This document shows positions 28,081 through 36,353 of a stretch of DNA of 64,000 bases, in pieces; positions within the stretch are counted from its first letter, which is position 1, and every line of letters begins with the position of its first letter. The notes beneath the pieces were generated by a model that was not told the origin of the DNA, ran no database searches, and saw only the letters and a list, made by a program, of their open reading frames with translations. A program made the translations under genes and the position numbers. The stretch is taken from positions 1 through 64,000 of the forward strand of contig CAYNIP010000007.1 in assembly GCA_964397305.1 (NCBI GenBank). The letters are read 5' to 3'. Origin of the DNA: JAAUTY01 sp964397305 (GTDB lineage: Bacteria > Cyanobacteriota > Cyanobacteriia > Cyanobacteriales > Spirulinaceae).

Positions 28081-29727
28081 TTAAATCTTGCAGCTCAGAT
28101 CGCCAGCTCGCTGGGAGAAGCGGAGGTTTTCCCGGTAGTCTACCGGGCAATCGATCACGGCAGGAACGTCTTGTTCCAGGGCCGTTTCCAGCGTCGGGAT
28201 CAGATCCGCCGTGGACTCGACTCGGTAGCCTTTCAGGCCCATGCTCTCCGCGAACTTGACAAAATCGGGGTTGCTGAACTCGATGAAGTGGGATTCGCCA
28301 AATTGTGCGAGTTGCTTCCACTCGATCAAGCCATAGCCGTTGTCATTGAAGATCAGGGTGACAAAGGGTGTTTTTTCCCGCAGGGCCGTCTCCAGCTCCT
28401 GGCAGTTCATCATGAACCCGCCGTCGCCTGTGACGGCCACCACCTTGCGGTGGGGGTACACCAGCTTCGCGGCGAGGGCTCCGGGGATCGCGATCCCCAT
28501 GGCGGCAAAGCCGTTGGAGATCAGGCAGGTGTTGGGGCGATCGCAGTGATAGTGCCGCGCCATCCACATTTTATGAGCCCCGACATCGGAGATTACGATG
28601 TCTTCCGGGCCCATCACCTGGCGCAGGTCATAGATCAGCTTCTGGGGCTTGATCGGGAATTCATCGTCGTTGGCGTAGTGCTCGTACTCTTCCCGAATGT
28701 TGGCACGGATGTCGGTGATCGCCGGTTTCGGGCGGCGCTCCCGGTCCGCTCGCTTGGTAATCTCCAGCAGGGAGTCCGCAATATCCCCAACGATTTCCAC
28801 AATCGGGATATAGCTGCTGTCAATTTCTGCGGGTTGCGTGCCGATGTGAACAATCGGAATCGAGCCGCTGGGGTTCCACTTCTTCGGGGAATACTCCACC
28901 AAGTCATAGCCAACCGCAATCACCAAATCCGTCTGCTCAAAGGCGCAGGTGATGTGATCTCGCTGTTGCAAGCCCAGGGTCCACAGGGCCAAGGGGTGCG
29001 TGTAGGGGATCGTGCCCTTGCCCATGAAGGTATTGACCACCGGGATATTCATCTGGGTAGCAAATTCCGTGAGGGCTTCACTGGCTTGAGCCCGGATTGC
29101 GCCATTACCAGCGAGAATCAGAGGATTTTTAGCCTTGGAAATGGCCTCCGAAGCCTGGGTCAAACTGCGGAACGAGGCATGGATCGGCTCGCGCCCATCG
29201 GTGGATAGGGGCCGACCTTCCACAGCCATGGCGGCAATATTTTCTGGCAGGTCAACATGAACAGCACCGGGCTTCTCTTGCTGGGCTAGCTTGAAGGCCT
29301 TGCGGATGATTTCTGGGGTGTTGCTGGGGCGGACAATTTGCTTGTTCCACTTGGTCACGGGATCAAACATGGAGACCAGATCCAAGTACTGGTGGGACTC
29401 AATGTGCATCCGATCCGTGCCCACTTGCCCCGTAATCGCCACCAAGGGCGCACCGTCCAGGTTGGCATCAGCCACGCCGGTCATCAGGTTCGTCGCCCCC
29501 GGCCCCAGGGTCGAGAGGCAGACCCCAGCCTTGCCCGTCAAGCGGCCGTAGACGTCTGCCATGAAGGCAGCCCCTTGCTCGTGACGAGTGGTGATGAAGC
29601 GAATCGACGAGTCCGCCAGTGCTTGGAGAACGTGGAGATTTTCCTCGCCGGGAAGCCCAAACACATACTCAACGCCTTCGTTTTCCAAACAGCGAACCAA
29701 TAGTTCGGCTGTATTCATAGTGCCCAT
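28081..29727 (-). CDS. ThDP-dependent 2-oxoglutarate decarboxylase / acetolactate synthase-like enzyme
   Basis: 548 aa of the acetolactate-synthase superfamily. It has the N-terminal GLPGEENLHVLQAL and the catalytic Glu in TTRHEQGAAFMADVYGR (about 50), a central domain, and the C-terminal ThDP motif GDGGFMMNCQELETALREK with FNDNGYGL (about 415-450). Automated calls would read acetolactate synthase. However, this protein resembles the group shown in Synechococcus PCC 7002 and Synechocystis to be 2-oxoglutarate decarboxylase. It also sits next to a succinate-semialdehyde dehydrogenase gene as there, so I favour 2-oxoglutarate to succinic semialdehyde plus CO2. No regulatory ACT subunit is nearby, which argues against branched-chain biosynthesis. 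Start MGTMNTAELL; MNTAELL at 29718 is equally likely. Confidence 0.8.
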   Translation of the reverse strand: MGTMNTAELLVRCLENEGVEYVFGLPGEENLHVLQALADSSIRFITTRHEQGAAFMADVYGRLTGKAGVCLSTLGPGATNLMTGVADANLDGAPLVAITGQVGTDRMHIESHQYLDLVSMFDPVTKWNKQIVRPSNTPEIIRKAFKLAQQEKPGAVHVDLPENIAAMAVEGRPLSTDGREPIHASFRSLTQASEAISKAKNPLILAGNGAIRAQASEALTEFATQMNIPVVNTFMGKGTIPYTHPLALWTLGLQQRDHITCAFEQTDLVIAVGYDLVEYSPKKWNPSGSIPIVHIGTQPAEIDSSYIPIVEIVGDIADSLLEITKRADRERRPKPAITDIRANIREEYEHYANDDEFPIKPQKLIYDLRQVMGPEDIVISDVGAHKMWMARHYHCDRPNTCLISNGFAAMGIAIPGALAAKLVYPHRKVVAVTGDGGFMMNCQELETALREKTPFVTLIFNDNGYGLIEWKQLAQFGESHFIEFSNPDFVKFAESMGLKGYRVESTADLIPTLETALEQDVPAVIDCPVDYRENLRFSQRAGDLSCKI

Positions 29728-29855
29728 ACGTTTTAGATAGCTGCCAGTTAAATGGGGTCTCTTATCCGGTTGCGCGATCGCGTAGTGTCCCGGAGGGATG
29801 ATCGCCGGTCTTCGTGGCCAGAATTGCCACGGCGATCGCGCTTATCTTAGGCATT

Positions 29856-31220
29856 CTAAGCAATCCAGACTGTTTTGACATTGACAAACTCGCGAATTCC
29901 CTCGCAGCCCAACTCGCGGCCGTAGCCCGAGCGGCGAATGCCGCCAAAGGGCAGGCGCGGATCGGATTTCACCAGACCGTTGATAAACACGGCCCCCGCT
30001 TCCAGGTCCGCAATGCAGCGCTCCTGCTCAGCCGGCTCCTGAGTCCAAGCACTGGCCCCGAGGCCGAAGGGGGTATCGTTAGCGAGGGCGATCGCCGCCG
30101 CCAGATTGGGAACCCGGAAGACCAAGGCCACGGGCCCAAAGAACTCCTCCTGGGCCCCCGGCGATCCCGGCGGAATGTCCGTGAGGATCGTCGGCGGGTA
30201 GAAGTTTCCCGGCCCCGGCAGGGGTTCACCGCCGCAGAGCACCGTAGCTCCCATGGCCACGGTTTTTTCCACCTGAGCTGCCAGTTCAGTGCGGATCGAG
30301 GCCGTGGCCAGAGGGCCGATGTCGGTGGTAGCCGCCAGGGGATCGCCCACCGTCAGGGCCTGGAACTTCGCGACTAGCTGGGCGAGAAATTCATCGGCAA
30401 TGCTCTCGGCCAGAATGAACCGTTTGGCGGCGATGCAGGACTGACCGTTGTTGAGCAACCGCGCCGTCACGGCCGTGCTCGCGGCTGCTTCTAAATCAGC
30501 ACTGGGGAGGACGATGAACGGATCACTGCCGCCGAGTTCTAGTACCGTCTTCTTGATCTGTCGTCCCGCCGCTGCTGCTAGGCTGGCTCCGGCGGGCTCG
30601 CTGCCAGTCAGCGTCGCTGCCTGCACGCGCGGGTCATTGATCACCGTTTCCACTTGGCTCGCGGGAATCAGCAGCGTTTGGAACACATTTGCTGGGAACC
30701 CGGCCTCCCGGATAATTTGCTCGATAGCCAGGGCACACTGGGGTACATTGGAAGCGTGCTTGAGCAGGCCGACATTGCCCGCCATTAGGGCCGGGGCGGC
30801 AAAGCGGAGCACCTGCCAGAAGGGGAAATTCCAGGGCATCACCGCCAGAATGATCCCCAGGGGCTGGTAGCAAATAAAGCTTTGGCGGCCGTCGCTTTCG
30901 CCGGGGGTGTCGGCGAGGAAGAGTGCCGCGTTGTCAGCGTAGTAGCGGCAGACGAGGGCACACTTTTGGACTTCGGCGATCGCGCTTTTGAGGGTCTTCC
31001 CCATTTCCAGCGTCATCAGCCGGCCGTAGTCCTCACGGTTGGCCTCCAGGATCGCCGCCGCTTGTCGCAGCCAGGCCCCGCGCTCGGCCAGCGTTGTGCG
31101 CCGGTAGGAGGCATAGGCCGCTGCGGCCTGGGTCAGTTTTTCCTCGAGCTGCGCCGCCGTCAGGGGCGTAAATGTTTGGATAGTTTCGCCCGTTACGGGG
31201 CTGACCGTGGCGATCGCCAT
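29856..31220 (-). CDS. gabD: Succinate-semialdehyde dehydrogenase (aldehyde dehydrogenase family)
   Basis: 454 aa, the usual length of the cyanobacterial enzyme. It shows the NAD(P)-binding and catalytic landmarks: MPWNFPFWQVLRFAAPALMAGN, the general base Glu in LELGGSDPF (about 226), the catalytic Cys in NNGQSCIAAKRF (about 261), EEFFGPVALVF and a C-terminal PFGGIRRSGYGRELG. It oxidises succinic semialdehyde to succinate in the cytoplasm. Gene order is dehydrogenase then, 128 bp further on the same strand, the ThDP decarboxylase. Together they replace the missing 2-oxoglutarate dehydrogenase step of the TCA cycle. Start MAIATVSPVTGE; the 186-bp gap to the divergent FAD oxidoreductase should hold both promoters. 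Confidence 0.9.
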   Translation of the reverse strand: MAIATVSPVTGETIQTFTPLTAAQLEEKLTQAAAAYASYRRTTLAERGAWLRQAAAILEANREDYGRLMTLEMGKTLKSAIAEVQKCALVCRYYADNAALFLADTPGESDGRQSFICYQPLGIILAVMPWNFPFWQVLRFAAPALMAGNVGLLKHASNVPQCALAIEQIIREAGFPANVFQTLLIPASQVETVINDPRVQAATLTGSEPAGASLAAAAGRQIKKTVLELGGSDPFIVLPSADLEAAASTAVTARLLNNGQSCIAAKRFILAESIADEFLAQLVAKFQALTVGDPLAATTDIGPLATASIRTELAAQVEKTVAMGATVLCGGEPLPGPGNFYPPTILTDIPPGSPGAQEEFFGPVALVFRVPNLAAAIALANDTPFGLGASAWTQEPAEQERCIADLEAGAVFINGLVKSDPRLPFGGIRRSGYGRELGCEGIREFVNVKTVWIA

Positions 31221-31406
31221 AAGTCCTGCGCCTCAATCTTAAGCAATTGTTAACCCTGTGTCTCTTAGTCTAGACCGGATAGCAGGATCTGATCGATTAA
31301 TCTGTAGTGGATTTAACATATTACTTTACACAAGACCGCCAGCATGGGGTTTCTCAAGCAATCTAACGCTCAGGCAGCAGCGATTACTCACCCTAGATCG
31401 ATGTAA

Positions 31407-33158
31407 ATGGTGGAAACAATAGCAACCGAGGTGCTCGTGGTTGGGGGCGGCACGGGCGGTACGGCAGCGGCGATCCAGGCGGCGCGCCGGGGAGCCCAGA
31501 CCATCTTGGTCAGCGACACCCCCTGGCTGGGCGGAATGCTGACGGCGGCCGGCGTCGCGGCCCCCGACGGTAATGAACTGGTTCCCTTCCGCACGGGCCT
31601 CTGGGGGGCCTACCTCCAGGCCCTGGCCCAGCGCCAGCCCGGCGGTCTGAACTGGAGCTGGGTCAGTCTCTTTGCCTACGATCCCCGCGTGGGGGCGGCG
31701 ATTTTTTCAGACTGGGTGCGGGCCCTGCCCAACCTGCACTGGCGGATGGAGTCAGGGCCTTTGGCCGTGGTGCGTCAGGGCGATCGCCTCACCCGCGTCC
31801 GCTTCCCCACCTGCGAGATTGCCGCCCGTGTCATCCTCGATGGCACAGAACTGGGGGATCTTCTGGCCCTAGCCGACGTGCCCCACCGCTGGGGCTGGGA
31901 GTGGCAGGCCGAGTTTGGCGAACCCAGTGCCCCGCCGGGCCCCAACGCGCTGACCGAACGCTACCCGGTGCAAGCGCCCACTTGGGTCGCCCTCTTGCAG
32001 GACTATGGCGATCGCGCCCCGGAGATTCCGCCGCCGCCTCAGGACGATCCCCGCCGCTTCAGCGGCGCTTGGGCCGGCTACGGCCCGGAGCAATTTCTCC
32101 ACTACGGCCGCCTTACCCAGGACCTCTTCATGCTCAACTGGCCCCAGCAGGGCAATGACTGGGGCGATCGCCTCCAGCGCCTGATCGCCTCAGCCGCCGC
32201 CCGACAGGAATGGCAGCAGGAAGCCCGCTGGCATAGCCTCAGCTTTGCCCGCTACGTGCAGCAAGCCCTGGGCCTGCGCTACGGCCTCGCGACGGCCGTG
32301 TTCCCCCAGGAAAACCCCGCCCTGGCCCTGCAAGCCTACTACCGCGAGGGCCGGCGGCTCCGAGGCCTGACCACAGTAACGGAACACCAGATCCTGCCCC
32401 GGACCGGGGGCTGCGTCGCGCCCTTGCCCATCAATGCCCAGGGCGCCATGAGCGCGATCGCCCTCGGCAACTACCCCAACGACCACCACTATCCCGGCAT
32501 CGCCTTTCCCCTCGCCCCCAAGTCGATGCACTGGGGGGGGCGCTGGACGGGAACGCCGTTTACGATTCCCTACGAGGCCTTGATCCCGGCCACCACCGAC
32601 GGGCTCCTGGTCTGTGAGAAAAATATTGCCGTCTCCCACATCGCCAACGGGGCCACCCGCCTGCAACCCATTGTGCTGGGCATCGGTCAAGCGGCGGGGA
32701 TGGCGGCGGCCCTCTGTGTGGAGCAGGGCTGCCAGCCCCGGGAGTTGCCCGTGCGGGAGTTGCAAACCGCCTTGCTCACCGATCCCCAAGCGCCAGCGGC
32801 GATCGTGCCCCTGCTGAATTTGCCCCCGAACCATCCCGAGTGGCTCCCCTGGCAGCAGTTCTACCGCGATCGCCCCGAAGCCTACCCCGAGGACGGAAAT
32901 TGCCCCTGCGATCCCGGCTTTGCCAGCGCCGGGGCGGCGGGTCATCCCTACGAGGGCTGGCTACAAGTTGACCCCGACGGCCGCTACCAGTTGACCCTGA
33001 AGGACCCGACCGCTCAGCCCCGCTCCTGGACCTTGATCACCGCCCGGCCGGAAGTAGCCCAGGGCCTGGCCGGGGCGACCGCCGGGAAATCGTTGCAGGT
33101 CTGGGCCTGCCCTAATCACGCCGGCGGCTGGCTATTGGTCGAAAAACTGGGGGACTAG
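31407..33158 (+). CDS. FAD-dependent oxidoreductase (FAD_oxidored family)
   Basis: 583 aa. A dinucleotide-binding Rossmann motif at the N terminus (TEVLVVGGGTGGTAAAIQAA, residues 8-27) is followed by a conserved WLGGMLTAAGVAAPDGN segment, which is typical of PF12831 flavoproteins. A FAD-contacting region lies near the end (KNIAVSHIANGATRLQP and LGIGQAAGMAAALC). A C-terminal all-beta extension of about 100 residues (HPYEGWLQVDPDGRYQLTLK) is unlike the catalytic part. Cytoplasmic, no signal peptide. Substrate unknown; relatives are annotated only as FAD-dependent oxidoreductases. Divergent from the succinate-semialdehyde dehydrogenase gene. Confidence 0.85.
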   Translation: MVETIATEVLVVGGGTGGTAAAIQAARRGAQTILVSDTPWLGGMLTAAGVAAPDGNELVPFRTGLWGAYLQALAQRQPGGLNWSWVSLFAYDPRVGAAIFSDWVRALPNLHWRMESGPLAVVRQGDRLTRVRFPTCEIAARVILDGTELGDLLALADVPHRWGWEWQAEFGEPSAPPGPNALTERYPVQAPTWVALLQDYGDRAPEIPPPPQDDPRRFSGAWAGYGPEQFLHYGRLTQDLFMLNWPQQGNDWGDRLQRLIASAAARQEWQQEARWHSLSFARYVQQALGLRYGLATAVFPQENPALALQAYYREGRRLRGLTTVTEHQILPRTGGCVAPLPINAQGAMSAIALGNYPNDHHYPGIAFPLAPKSMHWGGRWTGTPFTIPYEALIPATTDGLLVCEKNIAVSHIANGATRLQPIVLGIGQAAGMAAALCVEQGCQPRELPVRELQTALLTDPQAPAAIVPLLNLPPNHPEWLPWQQFYRDRPEAYPEDGNCPCDPGFASAGAAGHPYEGWLQVDPDGRYQLTLKDPTAQPRSWTLITARPEVAQGLAGATAGKSLQVWACPNHAGGWLLVEKLGD

Positions 33159-33464
33159 CCGCCTCACCCATCTCGGCCCTAACGTTGGTGAACATGGTTG
33201 GGTCAACGGTCGTCGTGACGACTTCAGCCGTCGCCGGCCCTACAACTCGGCGTAACCCTCAGGGATCACCGGTTGCGGGGGCAAATTGCTAAGAAACGTA
33301 ACGAGTGAGCCATTATCTACCAAGGGCCTTGCGTACACTAGAGGGCAATTCCCTCGACCCGGTGCTGTTCCCTGCCCCTTGGGCCTAGCCCCCTCGCTAG
33401 CCTACGACTACCCCTGCTCCAGCGAGCCGTTTTGTCATTTCAGTGATGGCCTTTCCGTGGTGAG
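33159..33464. other. Gene-free gap with a small palindrome
   Basis: 306 bp without a convincing ORF. GGTCGTCGTGACGACTTCAG lies near 33208 and contains a CGTCGTGACGACTT-type palindrome, followed by a GC-rich stretch. Nothing else recognisable; the promoter of the hydrolase gene at 33465 should be at its right end. Confidence 0.5.
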
Positions 33465-35288
33465 ATGAGAATCAACAGTTTGAACCGAGGCCGCATCGGC
33501 CGTTGTCCTGTCCTGCTACCTCGGCTCGCTAGCCTCGCCTGGGTGGCGATCGCCAGCCTCACCGCCCCCGCCGCTCAGGCCGCTGAGACCCTGGCCCTGC
33601 GCCTCGGACCCCTGGAGCAGGAGGTCAGCCTCCAGGACCTGGAAACCTTTGCGGCGACGGGGGAGATCGCTCCCTCCCTAGCTCCCCTGCGCCGCGTCTT
33701 GACGCCGCCGCTCCGGGAGGCCCTCAATCGCCGCCTCTACGTCGATCCGAGCCTCGCGGACAGTTTTTTGAACAAGCTCTTGCTCTCCCGAGACGGCGAA
33801 ATGCTCCTGGCGCAATTGTTGCAAGCCCTGCCCGAGAGCCAGAGCGGCGATCTGAAAAACGCCCTCTACCGGAGCCTGCGGGAAGCTGATGGTCTGAGTA
33901 TCCTCGGCTTCTTGCGGGTCTATCCTCAGGAATCCCTGACCATCGACGCCGTGGCTATGGCCAACTTGGCCCTGCAACTCAACCTGGCCCGCTTGCAGAG
34001 CCGCGTGCTCAATCCACTCCTTGAGCAGGAATTGTCGGCCCCCGAGGCCGCCGCCCGCTTTGTGCCCAGTTTTGATCCCACCCAAGCGGGCCCCCAAGAG
34101 GTGCGCCGTCGCTCCCTCGCCTTCTATGACCGCCGCCGCCAACGGCAGATCCCGGTCGATCTCTACTACAGCCGCCAGGCCCAGGGGCCCTTGGTGGTCA
34201 TGTCCCACGGCTTTGCGGCCGATCGCCGCTTCCTGGCCTACTTGGCCGAGCATCTAGCCTCCTATGGCTATAGTGTGGTTTCCCTGGAGCACCCCGGCAG
34301 CAATATCGACACCTTGGCGGCGATTTCCCTCAACCTCTCCCCTCAGGAGGTCTTGCCGGCCGCGGAATTTCTCGACCGCCCTCGGGATGTGAGCTTGGTG
34401 CTGGATGAACTGGAGAAGCTCAACCGGGACTGGGGCTCCCTGCGGGGTCGCTTCAGCACGGAGGAGGTGGTGGTGATTGGTCATTCTCTCGGCGGCTACA
34501 CGGCCCTGGCCCTGGCGGGGGGGGAGCTGAATCTGCGCGAACTGCGCTCCTTCTGCCTGCGCCGCCGACCCCTGGGCCGCGCTCCGGCCGATTGGTTGCA
34601 GTGTGCGGCCGGGGAGCTGCCCCATGGAACCTTGGACCTGCGTGATCCGCGCGTGAAGCGCATTATCGCCCTTAATCCCTTGATCGGGAATCTCTTCGGC
34701 CCCCAGGGCCTTGCCCACGTGAAGACGCCAACCCTGATTTTGAGCAGCAGCGATGATGCGATCGCCCCGCCCCTGGATCACCAGTTGCGCCCCTTTGCCC
34801 AACTGCCCGGCGAGACTTACTTGGTAACGGCGATCGGGGCAACCCACATGAGCGTTACGGACATTGCCAACAGCAATAGCCTGGTGGGCCAGAGTACTCT
34901 GATGCAGGAGATCATGGGGGCAGAGGCCCACACAGTACGGCACGGCATGAAAAGCCTCACTCTGGCCTTTGTCAGCCAATTGACTTCTCAAGCCCTGATC
35001 TACCGGCCTTTTCTGGCGCCGGCCTATGTGGAATCCCAGTCTAGCCCGGCGATCGCCCTGCGGCTGACCCAGCACTTGCCGCCTCGGGTGGCGGCGGCCA
35101 TGCAGGCCCTCTACGCCACGGAGCAAACCCTGGTCTATGAGCCGCCCCCGGAGGCCGAAACCCTCTTGGGTCGGCTTCAGGGCCGGATCACGAAGCTGCA
35201 ACAGCGGCTGCTGACGCCCCAATACTGCATCGGTCAACTGGACCGCATCTTCAACAGCATGACCCGTCAGGACAGCATCCGGGGTTGA
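33465..35288 (+). CDS. Exported DUF1400 alpha/beta hydrolase
   Basis: 607 aa. A signal peptide ends near TAPAAQAAETL. The next ~140 residues form the cyanobacterial DUF1400 domain (RLGPLEQEVSLQDLETFAAT; LNRRLYVDPSLADSFLNKLL; YPQESLTIDAVAMANLALQL). An alpha/beta-hydrolase domain of the lipase/PAF-acetylhydrolase type follows, with oxyanion region VVMSHGFAADRRFLAYLA and nucleophile elbow VVIGHSLGGYTALAL (Ser about 341). The acid lies in LILSSSDDAIAPP and the His in AIGATHMSVTD. It should be a periplasmic or lumenal serine hydrolase, with a lipid or ester substrate not determinable. Monocistronic. Confidence 0.88.
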   Translation: MRINSLNRGRIGRCPVLLPRLASLAWVAIASLTAPAAQAAETLALRLGPLEQEVSLQDLETFAATGEIAPSLAPLRRVLTPPLREALNRRLYVDPSLADSFLNKLLLSRDGEMLLAQLLQALPESQSGDLKNALYRSLREADGLSILGFLRVYPQESLTIDAVAMANLALQLNLARLQSRVLNPLLEQELSAPEAAARFVPSFDPTQAGPQEVRRRSLAFYDRRRQRQIPVDLYYSRQAQGPLVVMSHGFAADRRFLAYLAEHLASYGYSVVSLEHPGSNIDTLAAISLNLSPQEVLPAAEFLDRPRDVSLVLDELEKLNRDWGSLRGRFSTEEVVVIGHSLGGYTALALAGGELNLRELRSFCLRRRPLGRAPADWLQCAAGELPHGTLDLRDPRVKRIIALNPLIGNLFGPQGLAHVKTPTLILSSSDDAIAPPLDHQLRPFAQLPGETYLVTAIGATHMSVTDIANSNSLVGQSTLMQEIMGAEAHTVRHGMKSLTLAFVSQLTSQALIYRPFLAPAYVESQSSPAIALRLTQHLPPRVAAAMQALYATEQTLVYEPPPEAETLLGRLQGRITKLQQRLLTPQYCIGQLDRIFNSMTRQDSIRG

Positions 35289-35572
35289 GCCGGCCACGAG
35301 CTGGGCGGCCACAACCGACGGCCCTTCGTTCCTGAGGGGCAAGCCCGGGGACAGAAGATTGAAAGTATGGGGAATTCCCTGATGTCAGTGGCGGCCCCGC
35401 CGTCCCTGGCCGCAGGGCTTGTGGCATTGAACCCCTGTGGAGTCCCGTCCCACGGGGGCCAACGCCGGTTCGCGGCCCTCGCCCGTGGGACCCCGCCGCG
35501 ATCGCCTACAATTGCAGGCGAGCATGGGGAGGGACCGCTTGTGATGACCAACTCTGTGCTTGAGGCTCCGCC

Positions 35573-36328
35573 ATGAAATCGGTTCAGTACCTCTGGGCTC
35601 TCGCCCTAACCGCCTTCTTTAGTGTCGTCGCCCTAGGGGCCTGTAGTAACACGGGCGAAACGGTGACGTTTGTAATGGGCACTTCGGCTGACTACCCCCC
35701 CTATGAGTTTATTGATACCTCCGGTGGTCAGGAGGAAATTGTTGGCTTTGATATTGACATGGCCCGGGCGATCGCCCGGGAGCTCGAGGTCGAGTTGGAA
35801 ATCCAGAATCTGGACTTTGACAACTTGATCCCGGCCCTGGAAGCGGGGGAAGTCGATTTTGTAATGGCTGGCCTCTCGCCCACGGACGAGCGCCGCGAAC
35901 GGGTGGATTTCACCGACATTTACTACAAGGGCGAAAGCATCATCCTGACCCGCAAGGGCCGGCAAGTGACTGACCCCGAGGCCCTCGCCGGCCAACGCCT
36001 GGGGGTGCAAGCGGGCTCGATCCAAGCCGACGCCGCCACCAAGCAAGTGCCCCAGGCCGAGATCGTCTCCATGACGACCATCGGTGAACTGGTGCAAGCC
36101 GTCAAGGCGGGAACCCTGGCGGCGGCGGTGATCGAAGCCACCGTGGCCCAGAGCTATGTGGCTGCGAATCCAGACCTGGATTTTCGGACGCCCTTCGATG
36201 CGGAAACCCAGGGCAGCGCGATCGCGCTGCCCAAAGACTCCGACGACCTCGAACGCTTCAACACCATCCTGAAACAACTTCAGGACTCGGGGGAGATTGA
36301 GCGTTTGATTCAAAAATGGTTTGGCTAA
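35573..36328 (+). CDS. Amino-acid-type ABC substrate-binding lipoprotein
   Basis: 251 aa with a lipoprotein signal: hydrophobic stretch then the lipobox LGAC, so Cys24 would be lipidated. The mature part is a complete SBP_bac_3 domain: TSADYPPYEFID, VGFDIDMARAIA, DFDNLIPALEAGEVDFVMAG, SPTDERRERVDFTDIYY (the Arg that contacts the ligand carboxylate), LGVQAGSIQADAA and IERLIQKWFG. Ligands of this group are amino acids, often basic or polar ones. No permease or ATPase gene adjoins it. Instead, 25 bp downstream starts a membrane adenylyl cyclase, so it may act as a sensory binding protein and not only in transport. Confidence 0.92.
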   Translation: MKSVQYLWALALTAFFSVVALGACSNTGETVTFVMGTSADYPPYEFIDTSGGQEEIVGFDIDMARAIARELEVELEIQNLDFDNLIPALEAGEVDFVMAGLSPTDERRERVDFTDIYYKGESIILTRKGRQVTDPEALAGQRLGVQAGSIQADAATKQVPQAEIVSMTTIGELVQAVKAGTLAAAVIEATVAQSYVAANPDLDFRTPFDAETQGSAIALPKDSDDLERFNTILKQLQDSGEIERLIQKWFG

Positions 36329-36353
36329 GTTCAAGTGTCTCCCCGGGTTCCTC

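Noticed and set aside
28039..29208. 389-aa plus-strand ORF opposite the ThDP decarboxylase
   Set aside because: Antisense shadow; no recognisable motif, and the minus-strand enzyme is complete.
34254..35342. 362-aa minus-strand ORF opposite the DUF1400 hydrolase
   Set aside because: Antisense shadow in GC-rich DNA without conserved sequence.
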